Below, piece by piece: positions 35,653 through 44,938 of a DNA stretch of 64,000 nucleotides. The stretch is from an uncultured Myxococcales bacterium (lineage in GTDB: Bacteria; Myxococcota_A; UBA9042): NCBI GenBank assembly GCA_903919145.1, contig CAIXGW010000018.1, positions 1 through 64,000 of the forward strand, written 5' to 3'. The number at the start of each line of letters is the position of its first letter. Position 1 is the first letter of the stretch. Position numbers and translations under genes: made by a program. Under the pieces are notes generated by a model. The model ran no database searches and had not been told where the DNA came from. It saw nothing but the letters and a program-made list of their open reading frames with translations.

Positions 35653-37110
35653 ATGAGCCCCTTGACCGCCAGCACCACCGCTCCCAGCCTTGCCGTTGTC
35701 ATCCTCGCTGCCGGTCTGGGCAAGCGCATGCAAAGTCAGCTGCCCAAAGTGCTGCACCCGGTGCTGGGTCAGGCCATGCTGGGTCATGTGCTTGACGTGG
35801 CCGTGCAGCTCAAGCCGGCCAAGCTGGCGGTGGTCACCGGCCACGGTCGCGAGCAGGTAGAGGCCTACGTCGCCCAGTGGGCAAGCCGCCATGCCGACGA
35901 GCTGGCCGGCAAGCTGGAGCCGCAGTGCTTTGAGCAGCCGTTTCAGGGCGGCACCGGCCACGCGGTCGAGTGCGCCAAGCCCGGCTGGGAAGGCGCCAGC
36001 GAGGTGCTGGTGCTCTACGGCGACACCCCGCTGCTGACGGTGGCGACTCTTCAGGACCTGCGGAACAGCCGCGCCGGGCGGCCGCTGTCGATGCTGGTGG
36101 GCGAGCTGCCCGATCCCACCGGCTACGGGCGGGTGATCCTCAACGAAGACAAGACAATCGCCTGCGTGGTCGAGCACAAAGACGCCACAGAAGCCCAGCG
36201 CCAGGTCCGCGTCATCAATGCCGGGATGATGGCGCTGGACGCCGCTTTCTTGGCCCGCAGCCTGCCGCGCATCGACACCAACAACGCCCAAAAAGAGCGC
36301 TACCTGCCCGATCTGGTGGCCATGGCCGCGGCGGCAGGCGAACCCGGGATGGCCCACCTGCTGCCCGACCAGCGCGAGATCCAAGGCGTCAACAACCGCG
36401 CTGAGCTGGCGCTGGCTACCCAGATCCTGCGCGACCGGGTCAACACCCAGTGGATGCTGGCGGGCGCCACGCTGGACGACCCGGCGACCACCCTGATCGA
36501 GACCAGCGCCGTCCTGGACGCCGACGTCCGTCTGGGTGCCGGCGTGGAGCTGCGCGGCAAGACGACGGTGGCCCGTGGCGCCCTCATCGAGCGCGGCTGT
36601 GTGCTGACCGATGTGCAGGTGGGCCGCGACGCTCACCTGTTGCCCTACTGCGTAGCCACAGAAGCCGTGATCGGCGCCGGCGCTCATGTGGGCCCGTTTG
36701 CCCATCTGCGCGCGGGCACCGAGCTGGGTGCCAAAGTCAAGATCGGCAATTTCGTCGAGACCAAGAAGGCCCGCTTGGGCGAGGGCGCCAAGGCCAGCCA
36801 CCTGTCTTACCTGGGCGACGCCGACATCGGAGCCGACTGCAACATCGGCGCCGGGACCATCACCTGCAACTACGATGGGGTCAACAAGTTCAAGACCGTG
36901 CTTGGCCGCGGGGTGTTCATCGGCTCGGACTCGCAGCTGGTGGCGCCGGTGACCCTGGGCGATGAGGCGTATGTGGGTGCCGGCACTACGGTAACCCAAG
37001 ACGTGCCAGCCGGTGCTCTGATCGTCTCGCGCAGCCCTGCCGTCATCAAAGAAGGCTGGACCGCCAAAAAGCGCCAACGCCAGCTGGCCGTCAAAGCCAA
37101 CAAGGCCTAA
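35653..37110 (+). CDS. glmU: Bifunctional GlmU: GlcNAc-1-P uridyltransferase / GlcN-1-P acetyltransferase
   Basis: 485 residues, ATG 35653 with AGGAGA upstream. Makes UDP-GlcNAc for peptidoglycan and lipopolysaccharide. N-terminal pyrophosphorylase: VILAAGLGKRMQSQLPKVLH (residues 16-35), QGGTGHAVE and VLYGDTPLL. From about residue 260, left-handed beta-helix hexapeptide repeats, with the active-site region LRAGTELGAKVKIGNFVE, KASHLSYLGDADIGADCNIG and TCNYDGVNKFKT. Full length for the family. Ends 47 nt before a convergent gene. Confidence 0.97.
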   Translation: MSPLTASTTAPSLAVVILAAGLGKRMQSQLPKVLHPVLGQAMLGHVLDVAVQLKPAKLAVVTGHGREQVEAYVAQWASRHADELAGKLEPQCFEQPFQGGTGHAVECAKPGWEGASEVLVLYGDTPLLTVATLQDLRNSRAGRPLSMLVGELPDPTGYGRVILNEDKTIACVVEHKDATEAQRQVRVINAGMMALDAAFLARSLPRIDTNNAQKERYLPDLVAMAAAAGEPGMAHLLPDQREIQGVNNRAELALATQILRDRVNTQWMLAGATLDDPATTLIETSAVLDADVRLGAGVELRGKTTVARGALIERGCVLTDVQVGRDAHLLPYCVATEAVIGAGAHVGPFAHLRAGTELGAKVKIGNFVETKKARLGEGAKASHLSYLGDADIGADCNIGAGTITCNYDGVNKFKTVLGRGVFIGSDSQLVAPVTLGDEAYVGAGTTVTQDVPAGALIVSRSPAVIKEGWTAKKRQRQLAVKANKA

Positions 37111-37156
37111 AGCCGCCGTCCTTGAGAGCCGGTCGCAACATCCTTGCGAGAAGCTT

Positions 37157-37477
37157 CTAGCGCCGGTCGCGGTCGTCAGCGCTCGACGGCGTCAGGGGCA
37201 CCAGCAATTCGGCCGAGTCCACGTCGGGGCGGGCGTTGGCCCTGCCCAGCCACAGCAGCAACCCCACCGCCAGCGTCATTGCGACCACGGCAATTGCAAA
37301 AACCCACGGTTGTACAGCGGCTTGCGCCAGGGTCTGCTGCTGCTGCCAAGCCTGGGCGTCTTCTGGGCTTAGGCCCAACGCCATGTCCGGGTGGCCGTCT
37401 AGGTCGGCCAACGCAGAACGAACCTGGGTAGAGCGAACTTGGGCAGAGCGAAATTGCGGAGCAGGCAGAGCATCCAT
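37157..37477 (-). CDS. Hypothetical single-pass membrane protein
   Basis: 106 residues from ATG 37477, with GGGAG 7 nt upstream. Residues 1-55 are hydrophilic with a duplicated RSxQVRS motif (RSAQVRSTQVRSALADLDG). One transmembrane helix spans about 64-84 (VFAIAVVAMTLAVGLLLWLG), then an acidic tail. No family recognised. The N-terminus is probably cytoplasmic. Confidence 0.6.
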   Translation of the reverse strand: MDALPAPQFRSAQVRSTQVRSALADLDGHPDMALGLSPEDAQAWQQQQTLAQAAVQPWVFAIAVVAMTLAVGLLLWLGRANARPDVDSAELLVPLTPSSADDRDRR

Positions 37478-37578
37478 GGGTGTCTCCCAGCACGGGTTCA
37501 CACACAGGACGCGCCAGCGCCGCCGTCGATCTGCGGTGCTGAGAAAACGGCGATTTCCCCGGTTTTTCGGGCGTCTCC

Positions 37579-39921
37579 CTAGGGAGGCGTTGTGGTGCAG
37601 TAGGGAATGGCCCCCGGGTAAGACTGCGCGCAGTACTGCGCAGAAGTGCAGGTCTTGTAGGTAGTCCACCCGCCCCAGACGTAGTTGCTGCTGCTGTAAC
37701 TGCAGCCCGTCCCAGTGCCTGAGCAGCCGTAATTGGCCACTTTCTTTTGGATCAAAGCGCCTTTGCCGGTACCAGAGCATTGGTAGTCGTCATCGGCTGT
37801 AGTTGTGCTGCAGGCAGTGGTGGTCGGCGCGTACTGACCATCGGCGGTGCAGCACTGCGAGCCGGGGGTGCACTTGTAGGCGCTGACGCAGCTGGCGCCG
37901 CCCCAGCTGTCGGCTTTGCACACCTGGGTCGCCGTGCAAGTCTTGAACGTGGTCAAGGGGCTCCACACATAGTCTGCGCTGGCATAGCTGCAGCTCGTCG
38001 ACGAGCCTGAGCAGCCATATTCGGCGGTTTTCTTAAGGACTTTTCCGCCATTCTCAGGGCCAGAGCAGCTGTATTGGGTGTCCGAGGCCGAGCTGCCGCA
38101 AGAAGTCGTCTTGGGCGCGTACAGACCGTCGGCGGTACAGCAGGTCTGGCCGGGGGTGCACTTGGTGGCGCTGACGCAGCTGGCATCGCCCCAGCTATTC
38201 AGCTCGCACACCTGGGTAGAAGAACAGGTCTTGATCGCCTTCCAGTCGCTCCAGGCAAAGTCACTGGAAGAACAAGAGCACGATGCCTTGACCCCGGTGC
38301 AGCCGCAGTAGGCCTTGCGCTCTAGGATCTGCGCGCCCTTGCCGGTGCCCGAGCACTTGGTCTCGCTGTCCCAGGCGGTGGTGCCGCACGCCGTGCCCTT
38401 GGTGGCAAAGTTGCCCTCGGCGGTGCAGCAGGTGGTCCCGGCCGAACAAGCGGCCTTGCATACCGGCTGGATGCTGTTGTCGTAGCTCTCAGTGCAGACC
38501 TGGCTGGCCGGACAGGTGCTGACCACGGACCAGGCGCCCCAGACTTGGTTGTAGCTGGCGCAGGTGGCGTTGTAGCCGTTGCAGCCGGCGACGGCGGTGC
38601 GCTTCTCGATCTTGCCGCCAGCCGCGCCGCTGCACTGGTACTCCATGTCGACAGCGGCAGTGCCGCAAGCGGTCCCGGTCGGTGCCCACTCGCCCTTGAC
38701 GGTACAGCAGGTCGATCCGGGCTTGCAGTCGGGGGCACCCACGCAGGTGCCGGCCTTGGCAGCATCCACGACTTCGCACACTTCGCTGAACCCGCAGTTC
38801 ACTGCGACCTTCCAGGCGCCCCAGACCGTCTCTGTGCTGGAGCAGGCGCCGGCGCCATCGCAGCCGGCCAACGCCTGGCGCACCATGACGTCGCCGCCGG
38901 CAGCGGTGCTGCTGCACTTGTACTCGCTCTTGAGGACCTGACTGCCGCAAGCGGTGCCCTTGGCGGCCGGGGCGCTGATGCACTTCTCTGCCGAACAAGT
39001 GTTCTTGGTGCAAGCGTTGCCGTCTTCGCAGGCCAGATTCTCCAGGCACTGCGCCGGCTCGCCGGACGAACACACGGGCTTGAGCGTCGACGCCCCCTGC
39101 TTGCAGGTGGACCCGGCGGCGCAAGTCGATACGGTGGCCCACGGCCCCCAGATCGCAAGGTCGGGGCTGGTCGGACAGACGTCGGTCAGCTTGCCGTCGC
39201 AGCCAGGCACCGCTTGGCGCTGCTGAATATCCGCGCCCTTGCAGGCCCACTCGGTGGCCACCGGCTGGTCGCCGCAGGGGGTCTGCACCGGCAGAGCCAC
39301 GTGCTTGACCGGGTCGCAGCAGGGCCCGCTCACACAGCAGCCGTACATGGCCACTTGGGTGCAGGTGCCATTGTCGCAAACGCCCGCCAGGCAGACATCG
39401 TCACCGGGGCATTGCTCGTCTTTGCTGCAGCCGCCGCTGCCGTCGGGCTGCCCTGCGTCAGGCGTCGGCACATCGGCGGCCGCACTGTCAGCGCCCTGCC
39501 CGTCTGCGCCAGTGAGGTCGGTCTTGCCAGCGTCGATCTTGGCGGCATCGGCGGTGTCGCCGCCAGCGGAGTCAGGCGCAACACTGTCCTTGGCGGCATC
39601 GGCCAGGGTGTCGGCGGCGCCATCTGCCGATGCTTGGTCCTGGCTGGCCCCATCGCCCGTGGCCGCGGCGTCGGGTTTACCCCCGCTGTCCAGGCCCACG
39701 CTGGTATCCATGGCGATTGTCTTTACCGTGCAGCGGCCCTGGGCCAGATCGCAGGTCTCGCCCTGGCCGCTGCAGTCGTCATCAAGGACACACGGCTTGG
39801 ACTGCGCTGGAGCCGCCGACTCCTCCGCCCCGCACCCCGCCAGACCTACGGCGGCTAGGGCCGCGGCGGCGATCACGGCCGCCCTGCCACGCCGGCCCTC
39901 TCCCAATCTCCACCAGCGCAT
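37579..39921 (-). CDS. Lipoprotein with six unrecognised Cys/Trp repeats
   Basis: 780 residues from ATG 39921, with an AGGATCAGG region upstream. Lipobox GLAGC (Cys30), then an Asp/Ala/Gly-rich linker of about 90 residues (70-165). From about residue 205 to the end there are six tandem repeats of about 93-100 residues. Each has CC-x-x-x-G-x-[FWY]-A-P, T-x-C-G, D-x-x-Y-x-CSG, a G-C-x-G turn, a VWGxW or similar Trp pair and an x-QVC end. Repeats 4-6 are most alike. The first two retain an isolated CEDGNACTKNTC unit, linking it to the other Cys-rich proteins. Trp pairs recall thrombospondin type-1 folds, but spacing differs and I do not recognise the family. Confidence 0.8.
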   Translation of the reverse strand: MRWWRLGEGRRGRAAVIAAAALAAVGLAGCGAEESAAPAQSKPCVLDDDCSGQGETCDLAQGRCTVKTIAMDTSVGLDSGGKPDAAATGDGASQDQASADGAADTLADAAKDSVAPDSAGGDTADAAKIDAGKTDLTGADGQGADSAAADVPTPDAGQPDGSGGCSKDEQCPGDDVCLAGVCDNGTCTQVAMYGCCVSGPCCDPVKHVALPVQTPCGDQPVATEWACKGADIQQRQAVPGCDGKLTDVCPTSPDLAIWGPWATVSTCAAGSTCKQGASTLKPVCSSGEPAQCLENLACEDGNACTKNTCSAEKCISAPAAKGTACGSQVLKSEYKCSSTAAGGDVMVRQALAGCDGAGACSSTETVWGAWKVAVNCGFSEVCEVVDAAKAGTCVGAPDCKPGSTCCTVKGEWAPTGTACGTAAVDMEYQCSGAAGGKIEKRTAVAGCNGYNATCASYNQVWGAWSVVSTCPASQVCTESYDNSIQPVCKAACSAGTTCCTAEGNFATKGTACGTTAWDSETKCSGTGKGAQILERKAYCGCTGVKASCSCSSSDFAWSDWKAIKTCSSTQVCELNSWGDASCVSATKCTPGQTCCTADGLYAPKTTSCGSSASDTQYSCSGPENGGKVLKKTAEYGCSGSSTSCSYASADYVWSPLTTFKTCTATQVCKADSWGGASCVSAYKCTPGSQCCTADGQYAPTTTACSTTTADDDYQCSGTGKGALIQKKVANYGCSGTGTGCSYSSSNYVWGGWTTYKTCTSAQYCAQSYPGAIPYCTTTPP

Positions 39922-40453
39922 CGCCTGATCCTTTGCGCGACTGCCGCCGCCTCCCTACGGTAGGCAATTGTCAGCGGCGTGCGCAAGACCTTTCGGCAAA
40001 AACCGCGACGCCATCGGCCGGAACAGGGCCTCTGCGCCAAAGGTGTGCGGCAAGGCCCTGCGGGCCGCAGCGATCGCCCGGCTGTGAGGTCCGGCGGACC
40101 GCGGCCCCTCGCGCCAGGCGCGCGGCCAGTTGTGGTTTCAGCCAAGCCTGACGCAACGGCAGAGGCACGCATCGCTCTCTGGGCTGCAGTTGGCAAGCGC
40201 TCGGCGGCGCCGCTGCCCGGGGGCAAGCTCGGCTCCCCTGAGCCCGGTTCAGGCCATGCCGCCCTCTTGGCCAACGTTTGCTCTTGACGCAACAGCGGGA
40301 ATCCCTACAATTCGCCCGATCACGACCCCCTGGCTCCCTCTAGTGTCGCTCAGTTCGTGCATTTCTGCTGCTAATGCGCCATCTTGACGCATGCAGCACC
40401 CGCGGTTCGCTCTTGCGACGCGGTCCGTCAGTCTACTCGCAGGAGACGTAACC
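39922..40453. other. Divergent intergenic region between two surface-protein genes
   Basis: 532 bp, the longest non-coding stretch in the window. It separates the Cys/Trp-repeat lipoprotein gene (minus) and the 1444-residue lipoprotein gene (plus). It holds a good sigma-70-like promoter at 40284-40311 and a second TTGACG at 40384 without a clear -10. No RNA gene was recognised. Confidence 0.5.
40284..40311 (+). promoter_or_regulatory. Sigma-70-like promoter for the large MAM-like lipoprotein gene
   Basis: TTGACG (40284-40289) and TACAAT (40306-40311) are separated by 16 nt, each one base from consensus. This is the best promoter match seen in the window. It would give a leader of about 135 nt before ATG 40454. 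Confidence 0.6.
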
Positions 40454-43400
40454 ATGACCCTCGCCCAGAACCGCTGGCGCGCCCTCGCCGTAGTCGCCAT
40501 TTTGGCATCTGCTGGCTGTGGCGCCGACCCACAACCTGTAAACACCAACACCGGCGTCGATGTTCCCAGCTCGACTGACGACACGTCGATGAAGACCGAC
40601 GTGCAGATCGACACCGGCAAAGACGCCGCTGGCACCGATCAGGACACCGCCTCGACCGATCAGGACACGGCCAGCACCGACAAGGACACCGCCAGCACCG
40701 ATCAGGACACCGCCAGCACCGATCAGGACACTGCCAGCACCGATCAGGACACTGGCGGCACCGATCAAGACACGGTTGTGACCAGCTGCAAGCAAGACAA
40801 GGACTGCCCCGCGGCGACCACGCCGTGCAAGGTTGCTACCTGCAATGCTTCTACCGGCGCCTGCGGAGAGAAAGACGCCGCCGACGGCGAGGCCTGTACC
40901 GACACCAACGCCTGCGTCGAAGGGGCCAAGTGCGCCAGCGGCGCCTGCGCCGGCACCCTGAAGACCTGCGACGACAAGAACCCCTGCACTGACGACACCT
41001 GCGACAGCAAGACCGGCTGCGTGTTCACCAACAACACCGTGCAGTGCAACGACAATGACGCTTGCACCCTGGCCGACGCCTGCGCCGAGGGCAAGTGCGT
41101 TCCCGGCAAGGCCGACACCTGCGACGACGGCAACCCCTGCACCACCAACGCCTGCGACAAGGAGAAGGGCTGCTCGGCGACCAACAACACCGGCACCTGC
41201 GAAGACGGCAACGCCTGCACCGCCGGCGACGTCTGCGCCGATGGCTCTTGCACCCCCGGCAAGCTGGCCGACTGCGACGACAAGAACGCCTGCACGGTCG
41301 ACACCTGCGACGCCAAGGCCGGCTGCCAGCACGCCGCTGCCGCCGACGGCGCGACCTGCGAAGACGGTAACGCCTGCACCAGCGGCGACGCCTGCAAGGC
41401 CGGCGCCTGCACCGGCGCCGCCGTGGTCTGCGACGACAAGAACCCCTGCACCGCCGATACCTGCGATAAGGTCACCGGCTGCGCCAACAAGGCCGATGAC
41501 ACCTTGACCTGCGACGACGACAACTCCTGCACCACGGGCGACAAGTGCGCCGCTGGCGTGTGCAAGGGCGCCGGCAAAGACTGCAACGACAACAACCCGT
41601 GCACCGACGACGATTGCGCCAACAACGTCTGCGCCAACAAGGCCAACGCCGCCCCCTGCGACGACGGCAGCGCCTGCACCCAGAAGGACACCTGCAAGGA
41701 CAGCAAGTGCGGCGCTGGCGAGCCGATCGCCTGCGACGACAAGAATCCCTGCACGACGGACACCTGCGACGCCGCCACCGGCCTGTGCAAGTTTGCTGAC
41801 AACACCGCCACCTGCGACGACGGCACCAAGTGCACCACCGAAGACAAGTGCCAAGGCGGCGTCTGCGTCGGCGTGCAGAAGAAGTGCGACGACGGCAAGC
41901 CCTGCACCCTTGACAGCTGCGACGACGCCAGCGGCGACTGCAAAGTGGCCAACTACGCCGACGGCACGCTGTGCGACGATGGCACGGTCTGCACCCAGAA
42001 TGACGCCTGCAAGGCCGGCGCCTGCGCTGGTAGCAAGGTCGACTGCGACGACAGCAACCCCTGCACCACCGACAGTTGCGACACCGTGGCCGGCTGCAAG
42101 AGCGCTGCCAACACCGCGGCTTGCGAAGATGGCAACAAGTGCACGCTAAACGACGTCTGCAAAGACAAAGCCTGTGATGCTGGCGCCACCCTGGACAAGT
42201 GCGACGATGCCAACCCCTGCACCACCGATAGCTGCGACGCCGCCGTCGGCTGCAAGCACGACAACAACGCGGCCCAGTGCAGCGACAGCAATGCCTGCAC
42301 CGACAAGGACACCTGCAAGGATGGCGCTTGTGCCGGTGCCAACATCGTCTGCGACGACAAGAACTCGTGCACCGATGACAGCTGCGACAAGGTCAAGGGC
42401 TGCGTGTACACCAACAACACCGCCCTGTGCTCGGACGGCAGCGTCTGCACCAGCGACGACAAGTGCACCGGCGGCAAGTGCGTCGGCCCCACGGTGATCA
42501 AGTGCAATGACAATAACGTCTGCACCACCGACAGCTGCGACCCCAAGACCGGCTGCACCTATAAGCCGGTGACCGCTGGCTCTGTCTGCGACGACGGCAA
42601 CGGCTGCACCACCGGCGACAAGTGCGACGCGGGCGGCAAGTGCACCGGCGCCGGCAAGAACTGCGACGACAACAACGTCTGCACGTCTGACACCTGCGCC
42701 AAGGATGTCTGCACCAACACGCCCAACACCGCTCCGTGCAATGACGGCACCGTCTGCACCCTGTCTGACGCCTGCGACGGCAAGGGCAAGTGCCTGGGCT
42801 CCATGCCGCTCAAGTGCGACGACGGCAAGGTCTGCACCACCGACAGCTGCGATCCGCTCAAGGGCTGCTTGAACGTCAACAACACCGCCCCCTGCGATGA
42901 CGGACTGTTCTGCACCATCAAAGACACCTGCAAAGACGGAACCTGCTCCAATGTAGCGCCCAACACCTGCGATGACGCCAACGTCTGCACCAATGACGCG
43001 TGTGACGCAGTGGGCAAGAAGTGCGTCTCGACCAACAACACCGCCACCTGCGACGACGGCGACAAGTGCACCCCGGCCGACAAGTGCGCCCTGGGCAAGT
43101 GCGTCGCTGGCACCGCGATCAACTGCGACGACGGCAACCCCTGCACGCTGGACAGCTGCGACAAGACCAAGGGGACCTGCGTCTACACGCTGACCACCGA
43201 TGTCAACGTCTGCAAGGTGTTTGGCATTCCGGCGACTTCGCCGATTGACCAGAATGACCCACTGTGGGTCAACGTCGGCACCGGCACGGTCAAGTGGGCC
43301 ACCGACGCCACGCCGGTTCCGGGCAAGCTGACGGGAGCCGCGTCGCTGAACTTCAACAACGGCACCAACTACGCCGAGCCCAACAAGCCGGCTCAGGGCA

Positions 43401-44788
43401 GCGGCTTGGGCAAGTTCTTTGTCGACGCGACCGCCTTCAAGGGCACGCAGATGACGGCAGCCTTCTATTCCTGGTCCGACGTCGAGGCCACCAACAACTT
43501 TGACAAGCGCTACATCGAGTTCTCGATCGACGGCTTCCAGACCGTCGCTCTGTCCTACCAACTGGACAACGGGGCGGCGCAGAAGGCTTGGAAGATCGAG
43601 GCATTTGACATCAAGGCCCTGATCGGAAAGAAGTTCCAAGTGCGCTTCCGCTTTGACTCCGGCGACACCACCAACAACGTTGGCGCCGGCTGGTTCGTCG
43701 ACCAGGCCAACATCTACGGCGGGCCGATCGTCAAGGTCGCCAACGGCGGCGTGTACACCGAGGCCTTCAATGACAACGGCAACGGCTGGCAGTTCAGCGA
43801 TCCCAACACCAGCAAGACCGGCTGGGCCATCGACGCTACCGCCGACGTGGGTCTGGCTTCGCTGGCCGACACGTCCAAGAGCTACCTGAACTTCAACAAC
43901 GGCGTGGACTTTGCTGGCGTGGCCCAGGGCTCCAGCGTCTCGCCCGTGCTCGACCTCACCGGTATCACCGCTGGCCCCGTCACGCTGATGTTTGACGAGT
44001 GGTTCGAGGTAGAGAACAGCAATAGCTGGGACTTGCGCTATGTGGAAGTGTCCGGAGACGCCTTTGTGACCCTGCCCATCTCTACCCAGCGCGACAACAC
44101 GGCGACGCTGCAGAAGGGCTGGCGCAAGGGTTGGATCGACCTGTCGGCCTTGAAGGGCAAGAAGGTCATCCTGCGGTTCCGCTTTGACTCCAAGGACACC
44201 AACAGCAACAACTTCAAGGGCTGGTTCCTGGACAACCTCAAGCTCGACAACGTGCCCGTGCCCTCGTACGGCGAGAGCATCACCTGCGCCAACCCCAACG
44301 CCTTCACGCTGTCCAACTTCAACGCAGTGGGCTGGGCGGTCGACAACAACGCCGGCTCGTCGTTCTACAGCAGCGACTGCTCGCTGAACCTCAGCTTCAA
44401 GCAGACCAGCGGCGCCTACAACTTTGCCTGCCCCACCAGCACCGCCAAGGTCGGCGGCACCGCCAAGACGGTGGCCTTCAAGATCAACGCGTCGCCAACC
44501 GTGGGCGCCAAGACCTTCTTGAAGTTCAAGGGTTACTTTGACGGCGAAACCGGCGGCTCCTACGATGTGGCCTCGGTCAACATCAAGGACGTCCTTTCCA
44601 CCGCCCAGGTCAACCAGGTGCTCGACAAGAACCTGATCCTCAAGAAGTGGGGCGAGATCACGGTGGACGTCACGCCGCTGGTCGGCAAGATCGTCATTGT
44701 GACCTTTGGCTTCGACTCGGGTGACTGCACCGCCAACGAGGGCGCCGGCATCTTCATTGACGACATCTTGGTCCGCGCTGACAAGTAA
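40454..44788 (+). CDS. Giant Cys-rich lipoprotein with 30 CTDC repeats and MAM-like C-terminal domains
   Basis: 1444 residues from ATG 40454, with AGGAG 8 nt upstream. Lipobox LASAGC (Cys22). Residues about 61-107 are seven TDQDTAS-type heptads. Residues about 140-915 hold 30 CxDxNxCT motifs that alternate without exception between two spacings, five residues between the last Cys pair (CTLADAC) then four (CTTDTC), giving 15 A/B pairs. Residues about 925-1444 form three beta-sandwich modules of the MAM/choice-of-anchor J look (FRFDSGDTTNNVGAGWFVDQ, FRFDSKDTNSNNFKGWFLDN, FGFDSGDCTANEGAGIFIDD). Predicted surface protein with a long stiff stalk and an adhesive head. A strong terminator follows. 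Confidence 0.88.
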   Translation: MTLAQNRWRALAVVAILASAGCGADPQPVNTNTGVDVPSSTDDTSMKTDVQIDTGKDAAGTDQDTASTDQDTASTDKDTASTDQDTASTDQDTASTDQDTGGTDQDTVVTSCKQDKDCPAATTPCKVATCNASTGACGEKDAADGEACTDTNACVEGAKCASGACAGTLKTCDDKNPCTDDTCDSKTGCVFTNNTVQCNDNDACTLADACAEGKCVPGKADTCDDGNPCTTNACDKEKGCSATNNTGTCEDGNACTAGDVCADGSCTPGKLADCDDKNACTVDTCDAKAGCQHAAAADGATCEDGNACTSGDACKAGACTGAAVVCDDKNPCTADTCDKVTGCANKADDTLTCDDDNSCTTGDKCAAGVCKGAGKDCNDNNPCTDDDCANNVCANKANAAPCDDGSACTQKDTCKDSKCGAGEPIACDDKNPCTTDTCDAATGLCKFADNTATCDDGTKCTTEDKCQGGVCVGVQKKCDDGKPCTLDSCDDASGDCKVANYADGTLCDDGTVCTQNDACKAGACAGSKVDCDDSNPCTTDSCDTVAGCKSAANTAACEDGNKCTLNDVCKDKACDAGATLDKCDDANPCTTDSCDAAVGCKHDNNAAQCSDSNACTDKDTCKDGACAGANIVCDDKNSCTDDSCDKVKGCVYTNNTALCSDGSVCTSDDKCTGGKCVGPTVIKCNDNNVCTTDSCDPKTGCTYKPVTAGSVCDDGNGCTTGDKCDAGGKCTGAGKNCDDNNVCTSDTCAKDVCTNTPNTAPCNDGTVCTLSDACDGKGKCLGSMPLKCDDGKVCTTDSCDPLKGCLNVNNTAPCDDGLFCTIKDTCKDGTCSNVAPNTCDDANVCTNDACDAVGKKCVSTNNTATCDDGDKCTPADKCALGKCVAGTAINCDDGNPCTLDSCDKTKGTCVYTLTTDVNVCKVFGIPATSPIDQNDPLWVNVGTGTVKWATDATPVPGKLTGAASLNFNNGTNYAEPNKPAQGSGLGKFFVDATAFKGTQMTAAFYSWSDVEATNNFDKRYIEFSIDGFQTVALSYQLDNGAAQKAWKIEAFDIKALIGKKFQVRFRFDSGDTTNNVGAGWFVDQANIYGGPIVKVANGGVYTEAFNDNGNGWQFSDPNTSKTGWAIDATADVGLASLADTSKSYLNFNNGVDFAGVAQGSSVSPVLDLTGITAGPVTLMFDEWFEVENSNSWDLRYVEVSGDAFVTLPISTQRDNTATLQKGWRKGWIDLSALKGKKVILRFRFDSKDTNSNNFKGWFLDNLKLDNVPVPSYGESITCANPNAFTLSNFNAVGWAVDNNAGSSFYSSDCSLNLSFKQTSGAYNFACPTSTAKVGGTAKTVAFKINASPTVGAKTFLKFKGYFDGETGGSYDVASVNIKDVLSTAQVNQVLDKNLILKKWGEITVDVTPLVGKIVIVTFGFDSGDCTANEGAGIFIDDILVRADK
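40634..40774 (+). repeat. 21-bp tandem repeat coding TDQDTAS heptads
   Basis: Seven consecutive near-identical 21-bp units (accgatcaggacaccgccagc type), in frame. The third unit reads TDKDTAS and the sixth TDQDTGG. It codes an acidic linker just after the lipid anchor and is a likely site of copy-number change by slippage. Confidence 0.9.
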
Positions 44789-44842
44789 GGGAAACGCTGC
44801 TCTTCGCCGCGATCGCCGCGGCGCGGGGCATTGAATCAAGGG

Positions 44843-44890
44843 GACGGCGGTTGTAGGCTTCGCGGCCTGCAACCGCCGTCTGCTTTTTTG
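44843..44890 (+). terminator. Rho-independent terminator
   Basis: GACGGCGGTTGTAGGC and GCCTGCAACCGCCGTC pair almost perfectly (16 bp, one mismatch) around a TTCGCG loop and are followed by TGCTTTTTTG. Lies 55 nt after the large lipoprotein gene and before lepB. Confidence 0.92.
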
Positions 44891-44938
44891 GCCCCCTCCG
44901 CAAGCGGCTGCCCAGTGCCTGACCTCCCAAGGAGAACT

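Noticed and set aside
40960-43200. Direct repeats at regular spacing resembling a CRISPR array
   Set aside because: They are in-frame protein repeats with varying sequence and no constant repeat/spacer lengths; no cas genes.
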